DNA of 64,000 bases. Source: Marsupella aquatica (taxonomy: Eukaryota > Marchantiophyta). Made by a program: the position numbers and the translations under genes. Under the pieces are notes generated by a model that was not told the origin of the DNA, did no database searches, and saw nothing but the letters and a program-made list of their open reading frames with translations. Each line of letters opens with the position of its first letter. Positions within the stretch are counted from its first letter, which is position 1. This document shows, piece after piece, positions 12,568-24,805 of the stretch. The DNA is taken from assembly GCA_973895155.1 (NCBI GenBank), contig OZ316891.1, forward strand, positions 19,964,001 through 20,028,000, written 5' to 3'.

Positions 12568-14229
12568 AGTTTATACAAGATATAAAACTTAGAACAAGGT
12601 TGTCTTTTCCTACTTTGTAATGAATCCTACGAATTCTTCTCCATCTTCATGCCAAGTTGCCTTCATAGAAACTTAAACTGCTTTTGGAAACTTGGTTCAA
12701 TCAAATTAAAAAAATCCTGCTACATATGCCAAGTAAGTGTACACCTGGAATTTCTTCCTTTTCATCAGAGTTTTGAGATAGCTGTATGCAACACACATGA
12801 GGAACTGTTCAATAGGTACTATAGGATTGAGATCGCTATGGCACTCTGTAATAGCAATGCAAAAATCAGGAAAATCAACTTGGACCTGTCCCAATGTGAT
12901 AGTGTGCACAGTGGGTGGAGCACCCTCAACACTAGTAGGATCCTGCCAACTCAAATTGAATGCCCCATTGCCATGTTCAATCATGTGACAATCAACTTTC
13001 TAATTGGGGTCATATTCTTGAACACAAAAGCAAACGCACTGTCACATATCACATATGTCGTGACATATAGTATCATAGCCATAGTGTATCAAAAATATAC
13101 AAAGCACCGGCAATGCACATGTGCAAGCCGGTAGCAACCAACATGCATAGAAAAAGTCCCATCACATTTACAAGTGCCAAGAAAAAGCAAAAGAGGTGGT
13201 ATGTACGTAGTGGAGGTGTAAACCTCTGTATATAAAAGGCGTAAGAGAAACAAGCGTACTGAAATTGAATCAAAAACCGACAAGATGCCAAATCGGCCGG
13301 GAGCATCTAAAGAATCATTGTGTAAATCATGTGTACGGATCCGACGAGCACTGTCTGAGCTCTGTCAACAACGATTCAAGAAGAATTGAAAATCAACAAA
13401 GAAAGACATGCCCTAAGTAAGCCAAGTCTCAGCGTCACACTAACAAGCATGTTTGCTTCAAGAACACCTTTAATTTGCTATAAGAACATGTAACTAACTG
13501 AAGCAGTGGCCCTAACTACATACCTAGCGGGCATGCGAGGGACATGCCGATGTGCATAAGAGGCACTATTTGATCCCTTGGCATGACACATATTCTTCCC
13601 AACATTCAAAGAAAATTACATTTAACAATATGGATCCAGTGTAGGGACTGACCTCAACAGCAAAAACACCAGTAGGTTCAAAGTTCAATCATTGCTGCTT
13701 ATTTGCTACAAAAACTTGCAGCACCAAAGCCAGAAATTTTGCACCACAAATTGAAGGAGAAATTCTCGCAATGTGATCACGAATGCAAACGGGGTCGATT
13801 CAGAACCAGACCATCTCGGCCAGTCACCCTGACAAAAAGAAAAGAGCAGCAAGTTACCTCCCTTGGTCAAAGCCAAAGCACAAATTGATCATGAAAGTGA
13901 GTAGAAATGGAACACAAATCCATAGTCAACTAGCAACAACAACAGACTTGCATTTGTGATCCAACACACCAAAGGCGAGCAACACAACAGACTCACAGCT
14001 ACAACACTCAAGACCAGACTGCAGCAGATCTCACACCTCACAACACAGCCAAGATCAGTTGGGACAACTCAAAACCAAAACCACTTAGAGACAAATTGAG
14101 AGGAGCAACAACTCCAAGCTTTCTTGTTTCGAGCTCAAGTTGCATAAACAAGAGCAGATCAATCTTTAATGTGGAAAAATTGTGCAGCAGAATTGCCGAG
14201 AAAATCAAGTTGGCAAGGCGAGAAGCAAG
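12568..14229. other. Gene-free stretch between LINEs
   Basis: Only short open frames are present and none matches a known family. No tandem repeat longer than a few units and no RNA gene was seen. The base composition is mildly AT-rich. Confidence 0.5.
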
Positions 14230-14560
14230 CAACAAGCTTCAGCAGCGAGTGAAGTAGCAATAACAATAGGGATAGCAGCGATAGCAGCAAGTTGAGCACC
14301 AATTGCAGCAAGTCGACCACCAATAGTAGCAAGGCAACCAACGAGTTTAGCAGCGAGTGAAGCAGCAATAGCAATATGGATAGGAGCAATAGCAGCAAGT
14401 CCAGCATCGATAGCAGCAAGTCGAGCACCAATAGCAGCAAGTTGAGCAGCGATAGCAGCAAGGCAAGCAACGAGTTGAGCTCTTAGCGAGTTGAGCAGCA
14501 ATAGCAATACTTAGCGAGTCGAGCAGCAAGGGCGAGGTATGGGGGCAATAGCAGCAAGGG
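14230..14560. repeat. Degenerate 21-bp tandem repeat (AGCAGCAAGT family)
   Basis: Imperfect units of about 21 bp built on AGCAGCAAGTCGAGCACCAAT recur more than ten times. On the minus strand the period is seven codons, giving a repeated LAAIxAx pattern (for example LAAIGARLAAIDAGLAAI), and other frames are also open because the unit length is a multiple of three. It is most simply a minisatellite; coding cannot be excluded. Confidence 0.7.
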
Positions 14561-14905
14561 CGAGCAGAAGGGCAAGCAGAAGGGCTAAGGGGGCGAGCAT
14601 AGTGTGGCTATCATGGCAGCCATGAGGTGCAGCATTGGGGAGCCGCTCACAGCAGCGGCCGAATGCAGCAGCGTGCTGTTGATTCTAGGGCTGGACGGGG
14701 GGGGGCGCTGCGCTGCAGCAACCAGGTTAGCTGGGTCTTGAAGAGGCCGGGTTTCTTCTCCGGGCAAATCCAGGGCAGGTTTGGGATCTGTCCCGAATGG
14801 GCAAAATGGCATGCATGCGGGCAGGGCTCTAGGTCCCTTTATACCCCAAGTTGTGGTTTAAGAAACCCTTTGGCTACTATGGATAGAGGAGTAACCAGCA
14901 AAGAT

Positions 14906-14921
14906 AAGAAACACCATAATT
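14906..14921. repeat. Target site duplication, left copy, of the 14.9-21.8 kb LINE
   Basis: AAGAAACACCATAATT is repeated exactly at 21781-21796, directly after the A-rich tail. The first bases of the right copy merge with the tail, so the true duplication may be a few bases shorter. Confidence 0.9.
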
Positions 14922-15294
14922 GGAATTCGGTCTGTCAGGAGGCTGAAGAGAGCTGAAGAGAGCTGAGGAGAGCTGGGATTGTGAAACTTCGTCGTTTCTC
15001 TTTTCTCCCGCTCTCTGTTTCCAAATTGTCATGTTGCGCTTCACTAAATCGTCTATTTGAAAGGCCGACGGGAGATTTGGAAAGCTCTGCCTCTTGCCTT
15101 TCGAACGAAATGCGTATCACCAACTTTTGACTATCTTAGACATAGTTTCGACTCGCATAAAGTTTTTTCGAACTCTGCTAGTTCTTCTGTTGAAATTGGA
15201 CAGATTTGGCTGAATTTTTGAGCGAGGGGTTGCTTAATCCCTGGTGTTGCAACAAAGCTCGATGGATTCGAATGCGCACTCCGGATTTGGGTGA

Positions 15295-17505
15295 TCGTTT
15301 TGCTCCACTGGTGGCAGAGGACCGAATCGCTACCCATATGCCTTTTCTGGCCGGGGAAACGGGAGGGGACCTTCTGATGCCTCTTGGCAACGCGATGGTG
15401 CGCCCCTCTCTCCGGGGCGACGCCCTTGGAGCGGTGAGGCACATGTGAATTCCCTACCGGAGAAAGATTCCAGTAGATTTTCTATCCAAGATGCACGTGG
15501 TGGTCCAAAAGCAGCACCTTATGATCTGTTTGATAACTCTCGGGCGCAGAGGGAAAGAACTCCCCCGGAACGGCTTCAACGCAGTGGGCGTTTCATCCCC
15601 CAACATGGCACCTCGTGGGCTGACCAAATGGACGAAGAAACGATGGCACGAGATAATGCTACTCTGGCCCCGCCCCTGCCCGGAGGGAAATATGCAAAAA
15701 TTGCTCCCAAACCAGCTCCAAGCAATCCACCCTCGAGGGAATACAATGACGCACATGATCGGAACGGAGGTGAGCATAGCGACCATCTTGATACCTCACA
15801 GGATCACTCGATGGATTTCAACCTTCCACACGATGGGCAACGCAGTAGAGAGGAAATTTCAGAGAACTCACAGGGTGCCTGCCTGGATATCTTAAGGACT
15901 ATTGCCTTGAATTCCACAGAGGATTGGCCAGACCAACTTCACACTACCATCCAGTGGTCGATTGAGGAAGCTACTCTCTCTGTCCAAGAACTCTACAGTT
16001 GCACTATGATGTGCTTCTTCACTGACCGTGCCCCTCTCCTCCCTTCATTTCGTGATTGGGTGGAAGGAGTCTTCATTAGGGATTTGGGCTGGCCGGTTAC
16101 ACAGATCAAGTATGTTGGAAAGAATTTTTTCATGATCTCTTTCGAATACCCGGCACACAGAGATGCAGCGTTGGAACTCTCCCCTCTCTTCTTGGATCGG
16201 AAAATTGTACATACGTTCCCTTGGGAACCTTCATTTGATGTGAGGAATGATTCTTATACCAAACTGCCAGTCTGGATTGAGATACCCTTTTGAGCTCTTG
16301 TTCTTGAAGGTTGTCGTAAGAGGATTGCGGAATCTTTTGGTAAATTTCTTTACTACATTCAAGGTGATGCTCGCAGCTCTTTTCCCCACGATCGCGCTTG
16401 CATTCTTTGGGATACTAGCCGCAAAATTCCTCTTAGTGTCGGAGTTGAGATTACAGAGGATATCACTATTTGGCAGCCGATCAGATTCAAAAACATTCCT
16501 TATCACTGCTTTCGATGCAACAAGAAGGGACACCTTGCCAGAGAATGCAGAACTTTGGAAGAAAATGCCACCGCAACTAAAGACACTGAGGTGACTAAAG
16601 CAAACGAAGTAGACGTAGGGGCTATGCAGCACGACAATGATAGCGGTAACGGTGCTACTAAACGACACATGGACTCCGAGTTTGACAGACAGACTCAGCA
16701 ACCACCTGACGCTGACACGGTGATTGAATCAACGACGGTGGACAAAGCACTGGATGTCTCCCCTCCTGGAGCGAATCTTATGATTGCTGCTAACACATTA
16801 GCTGCTAAACCTAGTGGTGGGCCATCTATCTCTACTGACTTTCTTGTCGGTAGCTCCTCTCAACCCCTTCAGGTGAATATGCGTCGTCATACTCAAGCAG
16901 TCACACTACCACACACTGACGAGCCTCACAACATTGACCACCAGACTGTTGAAGCCATAGCATCCCCATCTCCAACTCGCTCTCTTCACCATGTTGCAAG
17001 CAACGCAAACAAATTTTGTCTCCCCTTACTCAGAGACAACGCTCTTTTTCAAGCACTGCCAAGCTCAGAAGACGGCCTAGCTGAACATGGGCTTGATCAG
17101 GATCCGATTGTCCCTTCGGGGTCTGATAAATTAGCAATCCAGATTGAGCATCCTTTGGATCCCCCTTCCACCTCGAACGATGATATGTGCCTACCTATCA
17201 TTGGAATTGACACGACTGACCAGCAGTTACCTAATGTGGCCAGCGGTGACGAGATAGTATCAGTTCTGGGGGGTTCGGATATAGAAATGTCCGAATATGA
17301 GGAATACATTTCGAAAAGTCAGCTCAAGAAGGATCGTGCCAGGAAACTAGAACTCCGAACTCCTCCGTCTGACCAGAAGAAGAAGAAAGACAAAAAAGCC
17401 AATACAAAGAAAGGTCGCGTGATACAATTCTCGTCTCACGATACTCAGACTTCTAGCTCTCAGACCCGAACGCGATCCAATTCGAATCGCAATCTGACGG
17501 CGTAG
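15295..17505 (+). pseudogene. LINE ORF1 (DUF4283-like, CCHC zinc knuckle) with in-frame TGA
   Basis: One reading frame spans 15295-17505 with a single TGA at 16291-16293. Before it lie a Gly/Arg-rich N-terminus and a DUF4283-like RNA-binding region (FRDWVEGVFIRDLGWPVTQI, PVWIEIPF). After it the same frame continues through the rest of that domain to the zinc knuckle CFRCNKKGHLAREC near 16507-16548 and a long polar tail ending in Lys-rich and Ser/Thr-rich segments. The conserved domain continuing across the TGA shows that the stop is a lesion. No good ATG opens the frame after the upstream stop at 15292, so the original start is not clear. Confidence 0.82.
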
Positions 17506-17644
17506 GCCGCGTTGGTTCTAATATGGATCGGGCGGACCTTAGGGAAGGCATTTTTGATGGCTACGCTTCCCTTTGGAAATTTTTGCACTAGAACTTAGAA
17601 GCCTCAATCTTTTTCCTCTTTTTGCGTCACAAGGATTCAGGAAC

Positions 17645-20600
17645 ATGGACACTCGTCTCTTTATCAGTTCATGGAATGTCTATGGCTTATGTGAAGCCAA
17701 TCGAAAACACATTGTGAAAAACTGGATTACATCGCTCAAAACTCCATTGATAGCTCTAGCACTACAAGAGGTTAAAGTAGATAAATTTCGTCTAGACTTA
17801 GCTTTACGTACTATTCTACCTTCCTATCAACATATTTCCGCTGAGTCTGATGAGGGCAAGGGCGACACTTCCCTGTTGGTGCATCCTTCGTTTCAAATCA
17901 ATCAATCCGGTTTCATTGACAAGGGCAGAGCAGTCTGGGTCAAAGGCAAACTTGCAGAAGGACATTTTGGGATTGTGAGTATCTATGCTCCTAATACCCC
18001 TAGAGAGCGGGCTATTCTGTGGCACGACTTAAAAATCACTTTACCTCAGGATAATTGGATCGTCTGCGGAGATTTCAACATGGTCGAAAGAAGTTCAGAC
18101 TCCACCGGTTCTTCACCACTACTCAAAGGAAGAGAAGCGGAATTTTGGAGGTTTTTCAAAATGAGATTCGACTTAGAAGATGCTGCCAACGTCACACAAG
18201 CATTTCGGGGTGCGGAATTTACTTGGCGGCGTATCATCAACTGCAATTTAGTGCAATCTAGACTAGACAGGTTCTACTTGAGTGGAAAAAGCTGGTGGAC
18301 AGGAGCAGTGATCGACTTGCTACATGAAGGTGGAACGGCTCTATCTGATCATGGCCCTGTTATTCTATGTTTCAGTCTCTCTCCTCCGGTTCTAGAAAGA
18401 AATGTGGCACACAAATCCTCTTTCTTCAAGGCTAACGCCGGGCTTCTTAAATTGAAAGGATTTATTGACAAACTTGCTGTGGCCTGGACTTCGAGTGAAG
18501 TCACGGTTTCAGACCCTCACCTACGCTTCTATCAAGCGAATCTACGTTTAAAAGACACATACAAGGAAGTTCAATACACCCCGGGGGATCGAGAGAGGGA
18601 TGTCTCCCTCCTGCGAGGAAAACTTCGAGTCTTGAAAGCTGCTCTTACAAACACTTTAAACTGATTTGGAACTCAATGACTATTCTACCATTGAGGACCA
18701 GGTCCATGCAACGGAACATGAAGATGCGCAACTAGGCAGAAGACTCTCACGGATCAGTTGGCTGGGGCAAGGTGATGAACCTTCAAAATTTTACTTCGCC
18801 ACCATTAAGGCTAAAAGGTCTAGAGAATCGATGCCTTCTCTTCTGTTAGATAATGGGAACACTATCACTGAGGATGCGTTGATCTTACAAGAAGTTGAGA
18901 AGCAGTGCGCTCCTTTGTATGAAGCTCCAGAGGATTTACGGAATAGTGAATCAAGGGAGGTCCGTAATGCTCGGCGCAAGCTTTTTGCGAATACCCGCAA
19001 GTCCCTTACGGCAGAAGAAATCAGGAAACTGGAATCTCCGCCGACATTGGAGGAAATCCGTTGCACTCTTTGGCTTCTTCCAGCGGACAAAGCTCCTGGC
19101 CCCGATGGCATCACTGCTGAGATTTACAGATCTTGCTGGCATTTTATGAAGAATGATCTGCACGACATGATTCTCGACTTTTGGAGAACAGGCACACTCT
19201 CAACTAATCTGAAGGAAGGCGTGATTAAGTTGATTCCTAAGAAACCTGACAAGCGGAGATTGAAGGATTGGCGTCCTCTAACAATGCTCAACACAGTTTA
19301 TAAAATTGTAGCGAAGCTTCTGGCCTTAAGACTTAAACCGCTCCTCAATAAGCTCATAAGCCCTCAGCAAACCGGCTTTATTCCGGGTCATCACATATTA
19401 GAAAATATCTCTATTGCTTGGATGACTGTCGATTGGGTCTGTTCCCAGAAGACGAGTGCACTTTTTCTGCTTCTTGATTTTGAAAAAGCATTTGATAGAG
19501 TATGCCACTCCTATATCTGGGAAGCTATGCATTTACTCGGTTTGGGTAGCCATTTCATTAGCCTGGTTAGATCCCTGCTAACTGGAGCCTACTCCAAAGT
19601 TCACGTCAACGGTATGTTCTCTCAGGACATCCAGATGCTTAGAGGGGTTCGCCAAGGGTGCCCTCTTTCCCCCCTCCTCTTCGTTATAGCCACCCAGCCA
19701 CTGATGGACTATCTGGACCATGAGATCAGCCAGGGCAGTTTTAGAGGCATTCAGATTTCTGAATCTCTCTCGATCTCTTACAGATTATTTGCAGACGACT
19801 TGGGAATGGTTATACCAGCTACCGAAGAGGATTTCAAGGGGGCAACTGAGGCATTAGCTTGCTATGAACTGGCCTCTGGTGCCAAACTCAATCTTCGCAA
19901 ATCGACAGTGATTCCCCTGACTTCAGAAAATGTTCCAGAATGGCTTACAAACACTGGATGCAAAATTAGCCTTCCTGGCGAAATTCAGCGTTATCTGGGT
20001 GCACCTCTGGGATGGGGCCTAACAGCCTCCCGTCTTCACAAATTCTGTCTTGACAAGCTCGGTGCTAGACTTTCTAGCTGGGCCACTCGATTTCTATCGT
20101 TTACAGGACGCACTATTCTCATTAAACATGTGCTACAAGCGATACCCATTTATCACATGATGTTTTTGCGCAACCCCAGCTCACTAGCTAAATCAATGGT
20201 TGCCTTATGTCGAGACTTCCTTTGGGGCTACAATGCTGTTGGCGGCAGAAAGATTCCTCTGGTTGCCTGGCAAACGATGGCCAGACCCAAAATTGATGGC
20301 GGTCTCGGCTTCAAAGATTTTAGAAGCCATTCAGATGCGCTTCTATGCCAATGGTTTACTCGAGCACTGGATACAAAGCAGTCTGAATGGTCTTCCCTTT
20401 TTGAAGCGAATCTACGTTTGGCAAAATGGAGGAATCAGAAACACATTCAGCGCAACAATTACTCTCTTTCAGATCTTTTATTACTCAGTTATCCCCATTC
20501 CTTTGGCCGTCTTCACTACACAGGAGGTCTATGGAAGGCTTGGGAATCACTGCGTTCTCATCTTATTTTCTCCCCGGAAGCATCTAGTGTCGCCAGCTGG

Positions 20601-21569
20601 TGGAGCATTGAGGACGTACTTAGATGTTTTAAAAGCTTTCAGCAGCTGGATGATCCTTCTCTCTGTTCTATGATTAAGCTATTGGGGAGAATAGGTATCA
20701 GGAAAATAGCAGATCTTCGAGGTGAACATCTCGTGATCTTACATTACTACACAGGCAAACTATCACGTATCAGAGGTTTTGAGTGGAGGATTCGGGAGTT
20801 GTGTCTGCTTTTCATCCGGAAAATCCAGGGCATTTCAGATGTTCGAGGCCCTCTCAGGTCTAGAGCCACACAATGGCGCTGGTCGGACAAGGAGGAGCGG
20901 ATGGAAAAATTCTATCTGCCCAATGCACGGATGTACCATCTATTGAGACCTAAAGGCTCAGACTTTATCAGGCTCAACGGAATTTGGGGCCATTCACGCT
21001 CTGAACGGCAATGGAACAAGCTTTGCATCTCTCTATGGTCAACCGATCTTCCTCTCAAAGCTCGCACCTTTCTCTGGAGAATAATAGCACAAGGTCTTTT
21101 CACCGGAGTCAGAGCTGCGAGGATCGGGAAAGGAGACGGCCACTGTTTGCTTTGCTCCAATGTTTTGGAGACGATCCCACATCTTTTTCTTTCCTGCTCT
21201 TTTGCTCAACGCTGCTGGTCTTTGGTTGGCCAAACGTTTACAGGCACTCTCAACTGGCAACAAGCTGATCTTTTTGCCACTCTGGTACTACGAGGTCACC
21301 AGGGAGCCCATAAATCCCTCAAAATCTTCATGATTTTCCACACAATGTGGACTCTATGGCTGGCTAGAAACGAACAAGTTTTCAACTCTAGACAGACTCG
21401 TATCTTCAACATGAACCTGGTCTTGTCTGAACTTCTGGATTCTCTTCATGGTATTTGTGAAGCCTCCAGCCCTAGCAGAAACAATACTAGAATTCTCAGG
21501 ATTAAAGAATTAGTAGGTATGGAAAAGTTGAGATGGATCACGTGCTCAGATGCTAGGCTCTATAGTTAA
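17645..21569 (+). pseudogene. LINE ORF2 (endonuclease, reverse transcriptase, zf-RVT) with frameshift near 18662
   Basis: ATG at 17645 starts an exonuclease/endonuclease/phosphatase domain with SSWNVYGL, ALQEVK, CGDFNMVE and the catalytic ALSDHGPV. The frame ends at TGA 18662-18664. The rest continues in the +1 frame from about 18660 to 21569: linker, reverse transcriptase (LLDFEKAFDRV, RGVRQGCPLSPLLFV, active site RLFADDLG), the thumb region, then zf-RVT (LKARTFLWRIIAQGLF, CLLCSNVLETIPHLFLSC). Total length is about 1,300 codons, normal for plant LINE ORF2. Apart from the one frameshift all motifs are intact, so it is a young, singly broken copy. Confidence 0.88.
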
Positions 21570-21780
21570 ACACTTATCTTAGGTCGCTTGGCAGCGGTCT
21601 GATATTTTTATTTTTTATTTTTTAGTGGTCCTCTTTGACCTAGAGTTTTGGACGAAACTGGCCCTCCATTTCTTGTTCTTTTTGGCTTTGTTCTTTGCCT
21701 TGTATGGCTTTTGGCCCCCCTTCCCGTGGGTTTTCGCGGGTTTTATTTAAAAAAGAAAAAAGAAAAAAGAAAAAAGAAAA

Positions 21781-21796
21781 AAGAAACACCATAATT
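21781..21796. repeat. Target site duplication, right copy
   Basis: This is an exact repeat of 14906-14921, directly following the AAAAAAG tail, and it fixes the LINE's right boundary. Confidence 0.9.
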
Positions 21797-22279
21797 ACTA
21801 TGGGTAAAGTAATACCAAGGGACTTTGAGACCTTTTAACTACTATGGACAAAACGATATTTTGCATGAACAACATGTTACATGCATTATGTAGATATAGA
21901 GATACTAAGGGAAACTTTTTGCATGGAGAATTACACTTGGCATTACCATGAATGTACTTCTATTTGTCTTCAATGAAATTGTCCTAACTACCTTTAACAT
22001 TCACTTCATTTAGAATACTCCATTTAATCTTTGTTCTCTCATCTATCTATTCTAATGTGCAACCCCAAATAGTACAATTGAAAACATGCTTACATAACCA
22101 AGGGGTCTTCGAACTAATTCCAGTTTTGGTTGTTATCCTAGTAGCCAGTTTCTAGTCACAGGCCCCATTAGCCAAAATATAATGGGCATCTTAAATATAG
22201 AGAGATTTAACGGTTCAAAAAACTTCAGTATCATCAGATAAATAATATTCTCATGACATTTGCCGCTTCATTTAAACAA
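21797..22279. other. Gene-free stretch between two LINEs
   Basis: No open frame of note. The words ACTATGG at about 14875, 21797 and 21840 become spaced by roughly 45 bp if the LINE is removed, hinting at a weak old tandem repeat at the insertion site. Confidence 0.4.
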
Positions 22280-24805
22280 TTTTTTTTTAATTTTAATTTT
22301 AAATAAATTTCATCTTTATTCCGCGTGAACCCCACGGATGAGGGAACCAGCAGGCCCAAGGCAAAAGGGCCACAAGGCCAAAAAGGACAACAACAGATGC
22401 ACCTTGCATACCAGAGGGGAACAACACCACAAGACCAATCCTGAGCCAATTCAGGAGCTAAGCAATAATCTTAATACTCCATGCAACAGTGTTCAGCCAA
22501 ATCAGCATATGATTAAATCATCATATGAACAACAGAGCATCGAAGTATCTAAATGGGTCCCTACATTAGGTGAAGATCATTCACCGTCATGATCCTGTCA
22601 GATTCACTGGTCATTGGGATGTTAGTTTCTGTACCCTACCCCTAAGTAGCCTACGTTGCTCTGCCTCCACCATAGTCCTAGCCTGGGAAAGCCGCCCAAT
22701 CTTACGGCCAGAGCAAGATGAAGCAGCCACAGCCGACAGGTGATCAATAGTCTCCGTGCAGATATTAATCTGATCAAAAACGCGGTGTCTGGTCTGATCA
22801 AACGTCTGGCCATTCCTGGCAAGCCACAGGGACCACAAAGTTTGGTACATCAAGAAAACCTGTAACGTATGCAAAGGGGTCTTCCCCTGCATCGACAACA
22901 GGAGATGCACCAACCCAAGGGCCCGGTTAAATAATCTCCCATTCAGCCAGCCCTGCATTACCAGCCAGCAAGCCCCAACATGGCGGCAGTCAAAGAAAAT
23001 GTGCGGGATAGTCTCCACCACACCGGAGCAGAGTGTACATACCCCATCAGACTTCCCAATCCTCAGAGCTTTGGAGCCAGAAAATAAACCCAGGGCAAGG
23101 ATGCGCCATAAGAAGGTTCGGGCACGAGTGGATAGATCTGCCGTCCATATAACCTGCCAGACCTTACACCATTCAATCTCAAGCAAGTTCACATTCCAGA
23201 TCCTGTTAAGCCTGCAGAAATCAGATCCCTTGGGTCTTAGCAACTCAAACACCCTGAGATTGGGAAGCCCAAATTTAGTCAGGGGCACACTGTCCTTATC
23301 GATCCATCTCCATAGTCTTGCTCCTGAGTCCCCAGTTGTTTCTCTGCAGATAGATCTGTGAAGAGTGGCAATAAAGGATAGACAAAATCTCCTATCGTCT
23401 TCCGGTAGACCCCTCAGTCTGAGCATCTTCTCATTCATATCCATCCACTGATTATTCAGAGCAGACCGCAAATCGTTGACTTTCCTGACACCCAGCCTTC
23501 CACAGATCTTAACTACACCCAAAATGTTGGCCTCAGGGAGAGTGTAAAAATCCAATAGACAGCGCAAAACATCTTCAATCCCCCAGTGTCCGGGGATGGC
23601 CGCAGTGCCAGGACAAAGGACCAGGTTCTCCCGAACCAAGGTCCAAGCACACCAAAGCTGGCCAGTATAACAGAGCTTCCCAAATGAGCGAGGAGTACTG
23701 AGCAGGACCTTATCCTTCATCGAGTAGTTGTTCCTGCGTACCGTCTTATAGTTGCGCCACTTAGTTAGCTTTAGATTCTCCGCATACATCCTGGCCCATT
23801 CCGATTCCGGTCTATCAAGCGCCCCAGTAAACCATTTACTTAGTAGAGCATCAGAATGACTACGAAAGTCCTTCAATCCCAGGCCACCATCCACCTTAGG
23901 TCGTGCCAGCTTCGCCCAGGCCACCAGTGGAATTCGCTTCCCCCCTGTTTGTTAATCCCCCAAAGAAAAACACGACTGAGTGCAATCAGCTTCTTTGCCA
24001 GAGAAGCAGAGGATCGCAGAAACATCATGTGATATACAGGAATGGCAAGTAAAACATGTTTGATCAACAGCACCCTTCCAGTGAAAGATAGAAAACGGGT
24101 ACACCAAGATGAGAGTCTGGCTCCAATCCGGTCAAGGCAAAAGTCATGCAACTGTGCTTCAGTAAGATCCAAGCCAAAGGGAGCACCCAAATATTTCTGT
24201 ACCACTCCTCTTTCACTAATCAGACATCCGGTAGCTAGAAGCCAGCTCGGGATCGCCTCCACAGCAAGGGGAATAACAACTGACTCATTTAAGTTCAATT
24301 TAGCACCTGTGGCATCTTCGTAGCAAGTGAGAGCACTCCTGGCTTGCTCAAAGGCGGCCGCTGAGGCCGGGATGAACAACCCTAAGTCATCCGCAAAAAG
24401 TCTAAAACATATGTGTAGAGAACTGGAGATCTGTAAACCCTGTAATCTACCAGCATTAATCTCCGCTGTAAGAAAATCCATCAAGGGCTGTGTAGATATG
24501 ACAAAGAGAAGAGGTGAGAGAGGGCAGCCTTGTCTCACACCCCTGGACATCTTCACATCCTCAGTCCAGATGCCATTGACGAGAGCCTTAGAGCAGGCAT
24601 TGCTGATCAGAGACTTTACTAGAAAAATAAAATGTGAGCCGAGGCCTAACAGGTTCATAGTTTCCCATATGTAAGAGTGATCCACTCTGTCAAAGGCCTT
24701 CTCAAAATCCAGTTTCAAGAAAAGAGCCGGGGTCCTAGTGAAGTTAATCCAGTCTTTAACCAGCCAGGTGAGAGAGATATTTTCCAGAATGTGCCGCCCA
24801 GGGAT
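22280..24805 (-). mobile_element. 5'-truncated LINE, minus strand
   Basis: The 3' tail reads as a T-run and AATTTT repeats at 22280-22310, followed by the UTR end GGGGTTCACGCGGAAT (complement) that matches the LINE at 12.5 kb. The body extends right to about 24805, where RT homology stops abruptly in the segment PGRHILENI. 5' truncation is typical of target-primed integration. No convincing target duplication joins the two flanks. Confidence 0.87.
22611..24805 (-). pseudogene. LINE ORF2 fragment (RT plus zf-RVT), frameshifted
   Basis: Reading leftwards, 24805-23935 encodes reverse transcriptase from PGRHILENI through LKLDFEKAFDRV, RGVRQGCPLSPLLFV and the active site RLFADDLG to VFLWGINKQGG. 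The protein then changes frame at a run of six C (23940-23945), and the second frame to 22611 continues with PLVAWAKL, GGLGLKDFRSHSDALL, VIWTADLSTRARTFLWRI and CTLCSGVVETIPHIFFDC (zf-RVT). The sister copy at 10.8 kb has the frame intact at this place. The endonuclease and early RT are missing by truncation. Confidence 0.87.

Larger units (their letters stand above)
14922..21780 (+). mobile_element. Near full-length LINE retrotransposon (EN-RT-zf-RVT type)
   Basis: A 6.86-kb unit between 16-bp direct repeats has a 5' UTR with short GCTGAAGAGA-like repeats (about 14941), ORF1 with a CCHC zinc knuckle, ORF2 with apurinic-type endonuclease, reverse transcriptase and zf-RVT domains, and a tail of AAAAAAG units. 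The layout is that of plant L1-type LINEs. It is a different subfamily from the flanking LINEs at 10.8 and 22.3 kb, which share a different 3' end. ORF1 carries one stop and ORF2 one frameshift, so this copy is probably not autonomous. Confidence 0.92.

Noticed and set aside
18655-18664. TTTAAAC slippery heptamer at the end of the LINE endonuclease frame, suggesting programmed -1 frameshifting.
   Set aside because: The heptamer is in the right phase for a -1 slip, but the downstream RT frame is +1 relative to the endonuclease frame, so a -1 shift does not reach it.
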